64,000 nt of DNA, taken from NCBI RefSeq assembly GCF_025717675.1, contig NZ_JAJIRT010000001.1:1-64000 (forward strand), read 5' to 3'. Source of the stretch: Paucibacter sp. DJ2R-2. Its GTDB lineage: Bacteria > Pseudomonadota > Gammaproteobacteria > Burkholderiales > Burkholderiaceae_C. A program made the translations under genes and the position numbers. Numbering within the stretch: position 1 is the first letter of the stretch; every line of letters starts with the position of its first letter. Shown in pieces: positions 36,171-46,100 of the stretch. Under the pieces are notes generated by a model. It was not told where the DNA came from. It did no database searches and saw only the letters and a list, made by a program, of their open reading frames with translations.

Positions 36171-37129
36171 GCTTCGTTTCCAGCGAGGATGGACATGACC
36201 GCCATGCGCACGGCGATGCCGAAGGTCACCTGCGGCAGGATCACGCTTTGCGCGCCATCGGCCACGGTGGAGGCGATTTCCACGCCCCGATTGATCGGGC
36301 CCGGGTGCATGACGATGGCATCAGGCTTGGCCAGGGCCAGCTTCTCGGGCGTCAGGCCGAAGTTCTTGAAGAACTCGCCGGCGCTGGGCAGCATGGCGCC
36401 GCTCATGCGCTCGTTCTGCAGGCGCAGCATGATGATGACGTCAGCGTCGCGCACGCCCTCGGCCATGTCGTGGCAGACGCGCACGCCCATGTCCTTGAGG
36501 TCGCCCGGCACCAGGGTCTTGGGGCCGACCGCGCGGATCTCGGGCACGCCCAGGATGTTCAGCGCATGGATGTCGGAGCGGGCCACGCGCGAATGCACGA
36601 TGTCGCCGACGATGGCCACGGTCAGGTTGCGGAAGTCCTTCTTGAAGTGCCGGATCGTGTACATGTCCAGCAAGCCTTGCGTCGGGTGCGCGTGGCGCCC
36701 GTCACCGGCGTTGACCACATGCACATGGGGCGCGCAATGCTGGGCGATCAGATAAGGCGCGCCCGATTCGCTGTGGCGCACCACGAACATATCGGCATGC
36801 ATGGCCGAGAGATTGGCCACGGTATCGAGCAGGGTCTCGCCCTTGGCGGTGCTGGAGCGGGCGATGTCGAGGTTCAGCACATCGGCCGACAAGCGCTTGG
36901 CCGCGATCTCGAAGGTGGTGCGGGTGCGGGTGCTATTCTCGAAGAACAGATTGAACACCGACTTGCCGCGCAACAGGGGCACCTTCTTGACCTCGCGGTC
37001 GTTGACCGAGAGAAAGGTGCCGGCCGTGTCCAGGATCTGGTGGATGATGGCCTGGGGCAGGCCTTCGATGGACAAGAGGTGAACCAGCTCACCGTGCTTG
37101 TTCAGCTGGGGGTTGCGTTTGGAGAGCAT
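36167..37129 (-). CDS. pyrB: Aspartate carbamoyltransferase catalytic subunit
   Basis: A 320-aa enzyme joining carbamoyl phosphate and aspartate in the second step of pyrimidine synthesis. The carbamoyl-phosphate motif STRTRT is at residues 66-71 ([13 protein letters not shown]), [12 protein letters not shown] follows, and the aspartate-binding [11 protein letters not shown] lies near the end. No pyrI regulatory subunit is present; instead the inactive dihydroorotase homologue overlaps its 3' end. It starts five bases after the pyrR stop codon. Confidence 0.97.
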   Translation of the reverse strand: MLSKRNPQLNKHGELVHLLSIEGLPQAIIHQILDTAGTFLSVNDREVKKVPLLRGKSVFNLFFENSTRTRTTFEIAAKRLSADVLNLDIARSSTAKGETLLDTVANLSAMHADMFVVRHSESGAPYLIAQHCAPHVHVVNAGDGRHAHPTQGLLDMYTIRHFKKDFRNLTVAIVGDIVHSRVARSDIHALNILGVPEIRAVGPKTLVPGDLKDMGVRVCHDMAEGVRDADVIIMLRLQNERMSGAMLPSAGEFFKNFGLTPEKLALAKPDAIVMHPGPINRGVEIASTVADGAQSVILPQVTFGIAVRMAVMSILAGNEA

Positions 37130-37134
37130 GGCGT

Positions 37135-37635
37135 TCAGCCTTCCTTGACATCAAAACTGAATCGGCCGTCCTCGCTCTTGGCCAGGCGCAGGCGCTGTTC
37201 GGCCGGCAGGTGCACGCGCGCGGCCGAGAAGGCCGGCTCGATCGGCAGCTGGCGTCCGCCACGGTCCACCAACACCGCCAGGGTGACGCTGGCCGGACGG
37301 CCGAAATCGAAGAGCTCGTTGATCACGGCGCGCGTGGTGCGGCCGGTATAGAGCACATCGTCGATCAGGACGATGTGGCGGCCTTCCACCTCGAAGGGCA
37401 GCTTGGTGTGGTCGGCCTTGGCCGACATGCCTTTGGAGCCGAAGTCATCGCGGTGCAGGGAGCTGGAGATCACGCCAGCCTGGCCGGCCAGGCCCAGATC
37501 ACGCTGCAGCCGCTCGGCCAGCCAGGCGCCGCCCGACCAGATGCCCACCAGCGCCGCCTCGGGCTGCCAGAGTTTTTGCACGCCGCGCAGCAGATCGGCA
37601 TAGATCGCCTCGGCATCCAGTAGCAAAGTGCTCAT
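37135..37635 (-). CDS. pyrR: PyrR bifunctional regulator/uracil phosphoribosyltransferase
   Basis: A 166-aa phosphoribosyltransferase-fold protein. The PRPP loop is [15 protein letters not shown], preceded by [14 protein letters not shown] and followed by [16 protein letters not shown], all PyrR features. In Bacillus PyrR binds pyr mRNA and controls attenuation. In proteobacteria the regulatory role is less clear, and I see no attenuator-type alternative hairpin in the short spacer before pyrB. It overlaps yqgF by four bases. Confidence 0.95.
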   Translation of the reverse strand: MSTLLLDAEAIYADLLRGVQKLWQPEAALVGIWSGGAWLAERLQRDLGLAGQAGVISSSLHRDDFGSKGMSAKADHTKLPFEVEGRHIVLIDDVLYTGRTTRAVINELFDFGRPASVTLAVLVDRGGRQLPIEPAFSAARVHLPAEQRLRLAKSEDGRFSFDVKEG

Positions 37636-38063
37636 GTGTTCTCTCTGAAAAACTGTTCAAGAATCAGGGCGGCCGCGGCCGAATCGACATCGCGCGCGCC
37701 CTGGCTCTCGGCTTCGACGCTGGTGTAGCGCTCGTCCACCTCGAAGACGGGCAGGCGCAGGCGGCTCTTGAGTTGGCGGCCAAATTTGCGCGCGCGGGCG
37801 GTGATCTCGTGTTCTGCACCGTCGGGGTGGAAGGGCACGCCGATGACCAGGGCCTGGGGCTGCCACTCGCGCACCAGCTTCTCGATCGCCTGCATGCGAG
37901 CCTCGCCTTCGACGGCGATGTGGCGCAGCGGCTCGGCCTGGCCGGTGAAGCGGCTGCCATAGGCCACGCCGACGCGGCGGCTGCCGTAGTCAAAGGCCAG
38001 GGCCGTCTGCACGGCGGCGACGGCCGGTGCGGGAATGGGGGTCGCTGGGGCCGGCGCGGTCAT
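37632..38063 (-). CDS. ruvX: Putative pre-16S rRNA nuclease YqgF (RuvX)
   Basis: A 143-aa RNase H-fold nuclease. The first catalytic aspartate D25 is in ALAFDYGSRRVGVAYG, IGVPFHPDG is central, and the late motif FEVDERYTSVEAE precedes DSAAAALILEQFF. E. coli YqgF takes part in 16S rRNA 5'-end maturation; a Holliday-junction resolvase role has also been proposed. It overlaps algH and pyrR by four bases each, the order algH-yqgF-pyrR-pyrB-pyrC' known from Pseudomonas. An Ala/Pro-rich leader of about 18 residues is unusual. Confidence 0.93.
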   Translation of the reverse strand: MTAPAPATPIPAPAVAAVQTALAFDYGSRRVGVAYGSRFTGQAEPLRHIAVEGEARMQAIEKLVREWQPQALVIGVPFHPDGAEHEITARARKFGRQLKSRLRLPVFEVDERYTSVEAESQGARDVDSAAAALILEQFFRENT

Positions 38064-38638
38064 GCGTGGCCGGCCTCTTGGCTCAGCATGCGCGGGTCCA
38101 CGCCCAGCAGGCCAAGCGCGCGCTCGTAGCGCTGCTCCACCGGGGTGTCGAAGATGATGTTGGGTTCGGCGTCCACGGTCAGCCAGCCGTTGCGACCGAT
38201 TTCTTCTTCCAGCTGGCCGGCGGCCCAGCCGCTGTAGCCCAGGGTGACCAGCACGCGGCGCGGGCCGGCGCCGTTGGACAAGGCCTCCAGCACATCGCGG
38301 CTGGTGGTCATCTCCAGGCCACCGGGCACGGCCAGGGTGGCGTTGTAGTGCTTGCCCTCGGCGTCCAGCGGCTCGTGCAACACGAAACCGCGCTCGGTCT
38401 GTACCGGGCCACCGTAGTAGACGGTGGAGGCGGCCAGCGCCTCGCTGGGGGGGCTCAGCTCGACTTTCTCGAACAGATGCCCCAGGGTCAGGGAGATGGG
38501 CTTGTTGATGACCAGGCCCAGCGCCCCTTTTTCATTGTGTTCACAGAGGTAGATGACGCTGCCCGCGAAGGCCTCGTCGGCCATGCCCGGCATGGCGATC
38601 AGGAACTGGTTGGCGAGGACGATCCGATCTTGAGGCAT
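38060..38638 (-). CDS. YqgE/AlgH family protein
   Basis: A 192-aa protein of the AlgH/DUF179 family. The start NQFLIAMPGMADEAFAGSVIYLCEHNEKGALGLVINKP and the later VYYGGPVQTERGFVLHE and GYSGWAAGQLEEEIGRNGWL are diagnostic. The molecular function is not settled; it was named for effects on alginate regulation in Pseudomonas. It is the first gene of the algH-yqgF-pyrR-pyrB-pyrC'-plsC run, so the operon promoter should lie between it and the divergent photolyase gene. Confidence 0.94.
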   Translation of the reverse strand: MPQDRIVLANQFLIAMPGMADEAFAGSVIYLCEHNEKGALGLVINKPISLTLGHLFEKVELSPPSEALAASTVYYGGPVQTERGFVLHEPLDAEGKHYNATLAVPGGLEMTTSRDVLEALSNGAGPRRVLVTLGYSGWAAGQLEEEIGRNGWLTVDAEPNIIFDTPVEQRYERALGLLGVDPRMLSQEAGHA

Positions 38639-38722
38639 GCAGGCATTTTATTCGCGGGCGACACTATCGGGATGACGCGCTCAATAATTGCCTCCGATCT
38701 ATGCGCTGCCCCTGCCGGCAGC

Positions 38723-40177
38723 ATGCCGCGCGCCCTGGTCTGGTTCCGCCGTGACCTGCGCCTGGACGACCAAGCCGCCCTGTACCGGGCATTGCGGGCC
38801 GCGGACCAGGTCTTCTGCGTCTTCGTGCTGGACCGCGACATCCTCGACGCCCTGCCCCGCAGCGACCGCCGGGTCGATTTCATCCTGCGCAGCCTGGTCG
38901 AGCTGGACGCCAACCTGCGCACGCTCTGCCCCGGCGGCGGCCTGATCGTGCGCCACGGCCGGGCGGCCGAGGAGATCCCGCGCCTGGCGGCCGAGCTGGA
39001 AGTGCAGGCCGTGTTCTGCAACCACGACGACGAGCCCGCCGCCCTGGCCCGCGATGCCCAGGTCGCCGAGGCCCTGGCCAGCTTCAGCTGCCAACTGCGC
39101 AGCTTCAAGGACCATGTGGTGTTCGAGCGCAGCGAGGTGCTGACCGGCGCCGGCAAGCCCTACGGCGTGTTCACGCCCTACAAAAACGCCTGGCTGCGCC
39201 AGATCAACGACTTCTATCTGAGCAGCTACCCGGTGGCCCGCCACGCGGCGGCCCTGGCACCCACGGCCCTGGCCCGCGGCGTGCCCAGCCTGGCCGAGAT
39301 CGGTTTTGAGCCCACGGACCTGAGCGCGCATTTGGGCGCCGGCGCTTCGGGCGCCGAGGCCTTGTTCGCGGAGTTTCTGGACCGCATGGACCAGTACGAG
39401 GCCTCGCGCAACTTCCCCGCGGTCAAGGGCCCCAGCTACCTGAGTCTGCACCTGCGCTTCGGCACCATCTCCATCCGGCGCCTGGCCCGCGAGGCCTGGC
39501 AGCGCGCCCAGGGCGGCGACCGTGGCGCCGAGGTCTGGCTCTCCGAGCTGATCTGGCGCGATTTCTACCACCAGGTCATGCATCACCACCCGCATGCCAT
39601 GGTGCGTGCCTTCAGGCCCGAATACGACGCCATCCGCTGGGACAGTGGCCCGGCGGCCGATCACCTGTTCAATGCTTGGTGCGAGGGCCGGACCGGCTAC
39701 CCCCTGGTCGATGCCGCCATGCTGCAGCTGAACCAGAGCGGCTATATGCACAACCGCCTGCGCATGGTGACGGCCTGCTTCCTGATCAAGGACTTGGGGC
39801 TTGCCTGGCGGCGCGGCGAGGCCTACTTCGCCGAGAAGCTGCTGGACTTTGACCTCGCGGCCAACAACGGCGGTTGGCAATGGGCATCCTCCAGCGGCTG
39901 CGACGCCCAGCCCTACTTCCGCATCTTCAACCCGGTCACGCAGAGCGAGAAGTTCGACCCCGAAGGCAAGTTCATCAAGCGCTACCTGCCCCAGCTGGCC
40001 AAGCTGCCGCCCAAGCTGATCCACGCGCCCTGGCTGGCCAAGCCGCTGGAGCTGGAGGCCTGCCGCGTGGTGCTGGGCCGCGACTACCCGACGCCCATCG
40101 TGCGCCACGACGAGGCGCGCGCGGCCACGCTGGCGCGCTATGCGGTGGTCAAATCGCGAGCCCTTCCAGAGACCTGA
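38723..40177 (+). CDS. phrB: Deoxyribodipyrimidine photolyase
   Basis: A 484-aa class I CPD photolyase that repairs UV cyclobutane dimers using FADH and light. The N-terminal antenna domain starts ALVWFRRDLRLDDQAALYRAL. The C-terminal FAD domain has NFPAVKGPSYLSLHLRFGTISIRRL, ELIWRDFYHQVMHHHP and NNGGWQWASSSGCDAQPYFRIFNPVTQSEKFDPEGKFIKRYLPQL, all strongly conserved. I prefer the ATG at 38723, since family members begin at this motif; an in-frame ATG at 38672 would add 17 residues. It is divergent from algH. Confidence 0.96.
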   Translation: MPRALVWFRRDLRLDDQAALYRALRAADQVFCVFVLDRDILDALPRSDRRVDFILRSLVELDANLRTLCPGGGLIVRHGRAAEEIPRLAAELEVQAVFCNHDDEPAALARDAQVAEALASFSCQLRSFKDHVVFERSEVLTGAGKPYGVFTPYKNAWLRQINDFYLSSYPVARHAAALAPTALARGVPSLAEIGFEPTDLSAHLGAGASGAEALFAEFLDRMDQYEASRNFPAVKGPSYLSLHLRFGTISIRRLAREAWQRAQGGDRGAEVWLSELIWRDFYHQVMHHHPHAMVRAFRPEYDAIRWDSGPAADHLFNAWCEGRTGYPLVDAAMLQLNQSGYMHNRLRMVTACFLIKDLGLAWRRGEAYFAEKLLDFDLAANNGGWQWASSSGCDAQPYFRIFNPVTQSEKFDPEGKFIKRYLPQLAKLPPKLIHAPWLAKPLELEACRVVLGRDYPTPIVRHDEARAATLARYAVVKSRALPET

Positions 40178-40324
40178 TCGAGGAAGAAAACTCAGGCGCC
40201 CGTCACAACCAAGACCCGGCGACTTCATTCAGGTCAGCGTAGCTACCAAGTTATATGAAGACCCGAATTCGTTAGGATCGTGGCCTGCTTTGCAAATCCA
40301 GTGCAAGGTCAAGAAGGGCCGACT

Positions 40325-41371
40325 ATGACAACAAACCTGCTGCTGCATCTGGTGATGTGGTTCACAACCATTGTGGGCCTCGGCATAGGAGCTCGCCTGT
40401 ACCTGCTTAACAAGAGCCTAAAAGCCGAACAGGACCGAATGGTCCGCGAGCTCGCTATTCAGCCCGGGATCAGCTGGTACCGGATCAACATCAGTCGGCC
40501 CGAACATTTCAAGAAGCGACTCAAGCTGAGCCCTTTTGAAGGCAAAGGAATCCTGATCCGCTCGCCTCAAGGCTTGAGGTTGAGCGCTAGCTTCCCAGAG
40601 GAGGGCAAGTTCCAGGCACAGTGCGAGTTAGCGCGCATGCGCGTTCGCTGGCTGGGCAACGTCGGCATGGCCAGCGGCAATCTGCATTGGATCGGGCTTG
40701 ATCTGGACGGCCAGAAGCTCGCCGTCTGCGCAGATACCGGATTGAATGCAGTGAGTTCAAGAGAGGCCACAGCAGACCTGATGCTCAGCCTGGCGCCACA
40801 ACACCAACTCCCCGAAAGCGCCCGTCAGGATTTTGCGCTGGAGAAGAACCTGGCCTCCTTGATGGTCGCGTGCGCCAGCTTGGCTTTGATCATGGTTGCC
40901 TTGTTCGATGGCGCCATGTTCAACCCCTATGAGCTTCAACTCGCAAGCACGCCCCTCTTGTACTGGATCCCGTTCGTCGCGGTGCTGGCCTCGGGTTTGT
41001 ATCCCATCCTGAAGGCCGCCAAGGTTCCGGCGCGAGAGTCTGTGACGCTCACAGTCTTGGCCGGCGCTGCACTGTGTCTGTGCTTCATACCCATCTGCAA
41101 GCGCCTCGACCAAGGACTCTCTGGAACAGGTGCGCAGATGTACCCCTTTGTTGTGAAATCAGTTGGTCTGCTGGAAGCCCAAGTTCCAGGGCCGCCGACC
41201 ATGCGCTTCGTCAAGATGCCCGAGTACTGGGCGCAAGTCCCAGTTGGCAGCCACTACTCCCTGAGATTCGTGAATGGCCCGCTGGGCATGTGGCAGTTGG
41301 ACCCTCGCGAACTCTACAGCGCCTACGAGGCATTCGAAAACGAACAAGCCGCAGCGAAGAAGGCGCCGTGA
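40325..41371 (+). CDS. Unknown multi-pass membrane protein
   Basis: A 348-aa protein I do not recognise. It has an N-terminal hydrophobic segment (about 5-22, LLLHLVMWFTTIVGLGIGARL), a soluble stretch (about 25-190), then three hydrophobic segments near 198-295 (LMVACASLALIMVALF; LLYWIPFVAVLASGLYPIL; VTLTVLAGAALCLCFIPI) and a soluble C-terminus ending in a Lys/Ala tail. The ATG at 40325 is preceded by AAGAAGGG. By eye the base composition is less GC-rich than the neighbours, so transfer is possible. It lies alone between the photolyase and DUF2164 genes. Confidence 0.7.
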   Translation: MTTNLLLHLVMWFTTIVGLGIGARLYLLNKSLKAEQDRMVRELAIQPGISWYRINISRPEHFKKRLKLSPFEGKGILIRSPQGLRLSASFPEEGKFQAQCELARMRVRWLGNVGMASGNLHWIGLDLDGQKLAVCADTGLNAVSSREATADLMLSLAPQHQLPESARQDFALEKNLASLMVACASLALIMVALFDGAMFNPYELQLASTPLLYWIPFVAVLASGLYPILKAAKVPARESVTLTVLAGAALCLCFIPICKRLDQGLSGTGAQMYPFVVKSVGLLEAQVPGPPTMRFVKMPEYWAQVPVGSHYSLRFVNGPLGMWQLDPRELYSAYEAFENEQAAAKKAP

Positions 41372-41442
41372 GTCTTGACCGGTGCGCTGGAGGGCGAAGC
41401 TGGCGACAATGGGCCGCCCCCGAACTAGCGACTGAACCCACG

Positions 41443-41727
41443 ATGAGCATCGAGATCCCCAAAGCCGCCCGCGAGCAAGCGATTCGCTCGATCGAGCGCT
41501 ACTTCGAGCACAACATGGACGAGCCCATCGGCAATATCGCTGCCGGCGGCCTGCTGGGCTTTTTCCTCGAAGAAATCGGACCCGTGATCTACAACCAGGC
41601 GGTGGCCGATGTGCAAGAGCGCATGCAGCAACGCGTGGCCGAGCTGGACATCGAAGTCCATGAGGACGAGTTCCAGTACTGGCGCAAGTACGAGAGCAAG
41701 GCCGGCGCGCGGAGCAAGAAGGCATGA
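41443..41727 (+). CDS. DUF2164 family protein
   Basis: A 94-aa soluble protein matching the DUF2164 pattern: IEIPKAAREQAIRSIERYFEHNMDEPIGNIAAGGLLGFFLEEIGPVIYNQAVADVQERMQQRVAELD. The ATG at 41443 starts directly at the conserved region. The tail is basic (SKAGARSKKA). The gene overlaps the next by four bases, so translation of the two is coupled. Its function is unknown. Confidence 0.88.
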   Translation: MSIEIPKAAREQAIRSIERYFEHNMDEPIGNIAAGGLLGFFLEEIGPVIYNQAVADVQERMQQRVAELDIEVHEDEFQYWRKYESKAGARSKKA

Positions 41728-42011
41728 ACGGCCCGAGCGCACCGGCTGACGAAGGCGCAGACTTCAGCCCCGCCCCGACCCGCCCATTCGATCTGGGTTT
41801 CAGCCACCGTGAACGCAAGGACGGCAGCCTGGAAGTGCTGCACGGCGGCCGCCAGGCGGCCCTGCTGCGCGGCAACCGCGCCCTCGCCCTGCTGCACATC
41901 CTGAACACCGGCAGCTTCGAGCAAGGCCAGCAGGCCATGGCCAAGATCACCGGCAACTACAAGCGCGGCAACGAGGGCCAGGCCCGCCGCCACCCGCGCA
42001 ACCAGGGCTGA
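41724..42011 (+). CDS. Hypothetical protein coupled to DUF2164
   Basis: A 95-aa soluble protein I do not recognise. It has an acidic, Pro-rich start, a central FDLGFSHRERKDGSLEVLHGGRQAALLRGNRALALLHILNTGSFEQGQQAMAKITGNYKRGN, and a basic tail. The four-base overlap with DUF2164 and the absence of stop codons in a coherent reading favour a real gene. It converges on the hydrolase gene with 11 bases between stop codons. Confidence 0.65.
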   Translation: MNGPSAPADEGADFSPAPTRPFDLGFSHRERKDGSLEVLHGGRQAALLRGNRALALLHILNTGSFEQGQQAMAKITGNYKRGNEGQARRHPRNQG

Positions 42012-42022
42012 AGCGCCGCGCC

Positions 42023-43153
42023 TCAGTTCACACCAGCCAGAGCCTGGGCGGGCCCAGCCGGCGCTTCCCAGCGCTGCAACATGCGGCCATAACGCTGCCG
42101 CCAAGGCTGCAAGCCTTGCGCCACCCCGCCGGTCGCAGGCTCGATCAAGGTCTGGCGCAGAAAAGCCAGGGCCAGTTCGCGTGTGGCCACCTTGACCTGC
42201 GGGTTCAATGCCAGTCCGCCAGTGCCAGCTCGGTCAGTGAAGATGCTGTGCGAGCCGCCTTCGAACACAGCCAAAGCCTTGCTCGGACCACCCATGGCTT
42301 CGAAGACCTTGATGCGGTCTTCGGCGGCCGAGTAGTAACCGGGCACCTGGATCACGTCCTGGGTGGCCGTGATGTGCAGAGTCGGAATGCGGATGTCCTG
42401 CAGGATGGGGGCCAGGTCGTTCTCGCCATAGAAAGGTGGCGCCGAGATCAGGATGGCCGCCTTGATGCGCGGCTCCAGCAAAGGCAAGACCTGACCCTGG
42501 CGCTGCACCCGGGCTCCGGCCAGCAGCATGGTGGTGTTGGCGCCGTAGGAATGACCGGCGGCGGCGATGCGCTGCAGGTCGATGCCCGCGCCCTGCTCGC
42601 TGGCCAGCAGCTGGTCCAGGGCGAAGCGAACATCGGCGACGCGGTTCAAGGCCTCGCTCTCCTTGGCTGCATCTTGCAAGCGCCCGACCAGGCTGAAGAT
42701 ACTGCCGGTCCACAGGCCGCGATCGCTGCCCACATGCTGGACATGCAGGCTGGCCAGGCCTTGAGAGGCCAGATAGGCGCCGAGATAGCTGTAGCCGCGG
42801 CGTGAGCCTCCAAGACCGTGCGAGAACAGCAGCAGAGGCAGGCCGCCCGCTGCCGCGGGTTCGGCCGGCAGATACAGGCGCGCTGGCACCGCGCGCTGGC
42901 GGCTCGCGTCCTGCCAATCGAAATCCAGTGATCGGTAGCGGCTGGCGGGGACGGTCAGCTCGGCGAAGTCGGGGGCCGAGGCAGCCTGAGGGGCGCTCGA
43001 CGAACCCGTCTCAACGGCGATCTCTCCGACGCCAAAGGACTCGGGCTTGCAGCCCGCAAGGGCCGAGAGCGCCAAGGCCGCGCCCAGCCCCAGGGCCAGC
43101 CGGCGGCGCTGTTCATCGGCGAAGATCGGAGAGGAAGACTGGGTGTCTGGCAT
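42023..43153 (-). CDS. Alpha/beta-hydrolase family lipoprotein
   Basis: A 376-aa exported hydrolase. The signal peptide ends in a lipobox LAGC with C35 as the likely lipidation site. The nucleophile elbow GHSYG places Ser at about residue 202, and LLLFSHGLGGSRRGYSYLGAYLASQG supplies the oxyanion-hole HG motif; FEGGSHSIFTD is the probable catalytic-His segment. It resembles dienelactone-hydrolase or PAF-acetylhydrolase-like esterases. The ATG at 43153 is ten bases after GGAG; an ATG at 43162 is closer to that site. It is not clearly linked to the efflux operon. Confidence 0.85.
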   Translation of the reverse strand: MPDTQSSSPIFADEQRRRLALGLGAALALSALAGCKPESFGVGEIAVETGSSSAPQAASAPDFAELTVPASRYRSLDFDWQDASRQRAVPARLYLPAEPAAAGGLPLLLFSHGLGGSRRGYSYLGAYLASQGLASLHVQHVGSDRGLWTGSIFSLVGRLQDAAKESEALNRVADVRFALDQLLASEQGAGIDLQRIAAAGHSYGANTTMLLAGARVQRQGQVLPLLEPRIKAAILISAPPFYGENDLAPILQDIRIPTLHITATQDVIQVPGYYSAAEDRIKVFEAMGGPSKALAVFEGGSHSIFTDRAGTGGLALNPQVKVATRELALAFLRQTLIEPATGGVAQGLQPWRQRYGRMLQRWEAPAGPAQALAGVN

Positions 43154-43193
43154 GGTCGGCATGCTCCTGCAGTTGGCGTTCAATCGTGCGATT

Positions 43194-46100
43194 TCAAGTC
43201 GGATCGACCGGCACCGGTGCTGCTGCTGCGCTGGCTGAAGGCTTGCGCCGCAGCAAGCGCGCGAACAGCTGGATCAGGTCATCCACATAGCTGAACACCA
43301 CCGGAATCACCAGCAAGCTCAGGAAGGTGGAGGTGATCAGGCCGCCGATCACGACGATGGCCATGGGCGCGCGGAAGCTCGGGTCCACGCCCATGCCGAT
43401 GGCGATGGGCAACATGCCCGCGCCCATGGCGATGGTGGTCATGACGATGGGACGGGCGCGCTTGTGGCAGGCGTCGAGGATGGCCTCGAAGCGCGGCATG
43501 CCGTAGTCGCGCCGGGCGATCACCACATAGTCCACCAGCAGGATGGAGTTCTTGGTGGCGATGCCCATCAGCATGATCAGGCCGATCATGGACGGCATGG
43601 ACAACGCCGTGTGCGTGACGTAGAGCGCCAGGAAAGCGCCCGGAATCGACAAGACGAGCGCAGCCAGAATCGTCACCGGCTGGACAAAGTCCTTGAACAG
43701 CAGCACCAACACCACATAGATGCAGAGCACGCCGGTCAGCATGGCCAGGCCGAAGCTGGCGAACAGTTCACCCATGGCCTCGGCGTCGCCGACCGAGGTT
43801 TGCAGCACGCCGGGCGGCAGGTTCTTCAGGCTGGGCAGGGCCAGGGCCTTCTGCTCGGCCTCGCCCAGGGGCACGCCGTTCAACTCGATTTCGAAGTTGA
43901 TATTGCGCATGCGGTCGTAACGGTCGATCTGGGCGGGGCCGCTGGCGATCTCCAGCGTGGCCACATTGCCCAGAGGCACAGGCCCATGCTTGCCCGGCAC
44001 CGGCAGGCGCGAGAGCAAGGCCAGGTCGCTGCGCGCCTCGGCCGGCAGCTTGACGACGATGGGCACCTGGCGCTGGGCCAGATTGAGCTTGGCCAGGGCC
44101 TGGTCGTAGTCACCGGCGGTGGCGACACGCAAGGTGTCGGCAATCGCCTCGGCGCTAACACCTTGGTCCGCCGCGCGGGCAAAGTCGGGCCGCACGATCA
44201 GCTCGGGTCGCACCAGGCTGGACGTCGAGTTGACGGCGCCGATGCCCGGGATGCTGCGCAGCTCGCGCTCGACCAGCTGGGCATGCTCGCCCAAGACCCG
44301 GCCGTCTTCGCCGGCCAGCACCAGCACATACTTCTCGGACGAGCCGCCGAAGCCGACCTTGACGCGTGCACCGGGCAGCACCTCGAGCGCCTCGCGCAGC
44401 TGGGCCTCGATGGCCTGCTTGCTGAGGCCGGGGCGGTCCTTGCGCGGCGTCATATTGAGGGTCAGGGTGGCCTTGCGCACCTCGGCCACGCCACTGCCGG
44501 CAAAGGGGTCGCTGCCAGCATTGCCGCCGCCGATGGCGGTGTAAATCAGCTTGACCTGCTTGTTGGCCGCGACGATCTGGCGCGCCTGCTCGGCCATGCG
44601 CGTGGTCTGGGCCAGGGTGCTGCCGGGCGGCAGGGTCACGGTGACCTGGGTCTGGCTCAGGTCATCGGGCGGCAGGAAGCCGGTGGGCAGCAGGGTCACC
44701 AGGAACAGCGAGGCGCCGGTGAACACGGCCGTGGCGCCCAAGGTGAGCAGGCGATGGCGCAAGCACCAAGCGGCCCAGCCGGTGTAGACGGCCAGCCAGC
44801 GCGGCTCCGCATGGAGCTTGGTGCTGGGCTTGAGGATGTAGGCCGCCATCATGGGGGTCAGCATGCGCGCCACCACCAGGGAGGCGAAGACAGCAATCGC
44901 CGCCGTCCAGCCGAATTGCACAAAGAACTTGCCGGCAATGCCACTCATGAAAGCGGTGGGCAGGAAAACGGCGATCAGGGTGAAGGTGGTGGCGATCACG
45001 GCCAGGCCGATTTCATCGGCCGCTTCCATGGCCGCCTGGTAGGGCGTCTTGCCCATGGCCAGGTGGCGCATGATGTTCTCGATCTCGACGATGGCATCGT
45101 CCACCAAGATCCCCACCACCAGGGACAGAGACAAGAGCGTCACCGTGTTGACCGTGAAGCCCAGCCAGTACATCACCGCAAAGGCCGGAATCACCGACAA
45201 GGGCAAAGCCGTGGCCGCCACCAGGGTGGCGCGCCAATCGCGCAAGAAGAACCAGACCACGACGATGGCCAGCAGCGCGCCCTCGTAGAGCAGCACCATG
45301 GAACCGTCGTAGTTCTCCTGCACCGGCTCCACGAAGTTGAAGGCTTCGGCGAACTGAATTTCGGGGTGGGCCGCACGCAGCTCCTCCACCGCCTTGACCA
45401 CGCCGGCCGCCACTTCGACCTCACCGGCACCGCGGGTGCGCGTGATTTCAAAACCGACCACCGGCCGGCCATCGAGCTGGGCCGCCGAGCGGCGCTCGGC
45501 CACCGTGTCCTGCACCGTGGCCACTTGGTCCAGACGCACGCGCCGGCCGTCGCCCAGCGTGATGTCCATGGCCGCCAGCTCCTGGGCCGTCTGCACGGTG
45601 GCCAAGGTGCGCACCGACTGCTCGACACCGCCAATATCGCTGCGGCCGCCCGAGGCCTCTTGCTGCACTTGGCGGAGCTGGCGCGAAACCTCGCTGGCCG
45701 TGGCATTCAGGGCTAGCAGGCGGGCTGGGTCCAGCTCGACCCGCACCTCGCGGCTGACGCCGCCGACGCGCGACACTGCGCCGACGCCGCGCACCGCCAG
45801 CATGCGCTTGGCCACTTGGTTGTCGACGAACCAGGACAAAGCCTCGTCGTCCATGCGCTCGGCCGCCACGGTGTAGACCAGGATGGGCGATCCGGTCAGT
45901 TCCATCTTGGAAATCACCGGGTCGCGCAGATCGGCCGGCAAATCCGAGCGCACGCGCGAGACCGCGTCGCGCACATCGTCCACCGCCTGCTGGGTCGGCT
46001 TCTCGAGCCGGAACTCGGTGCTGACCATGACCACGCCGTCCTGGATCGTGGTGTAGATGTGTTTCACGCCTTGCAGCGTGGCCAGCTGGTTCTCCAGCTT

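Noticed and set aside
32448-36755. A plus-strand open frame of 1435 codons antisense to the phosphorylase, acyltransferase and pyr genes
   Set aside because: It shows the same codon-bias shadow with no recognisable domain; the minus strand encodes well-known enzymes throughout.
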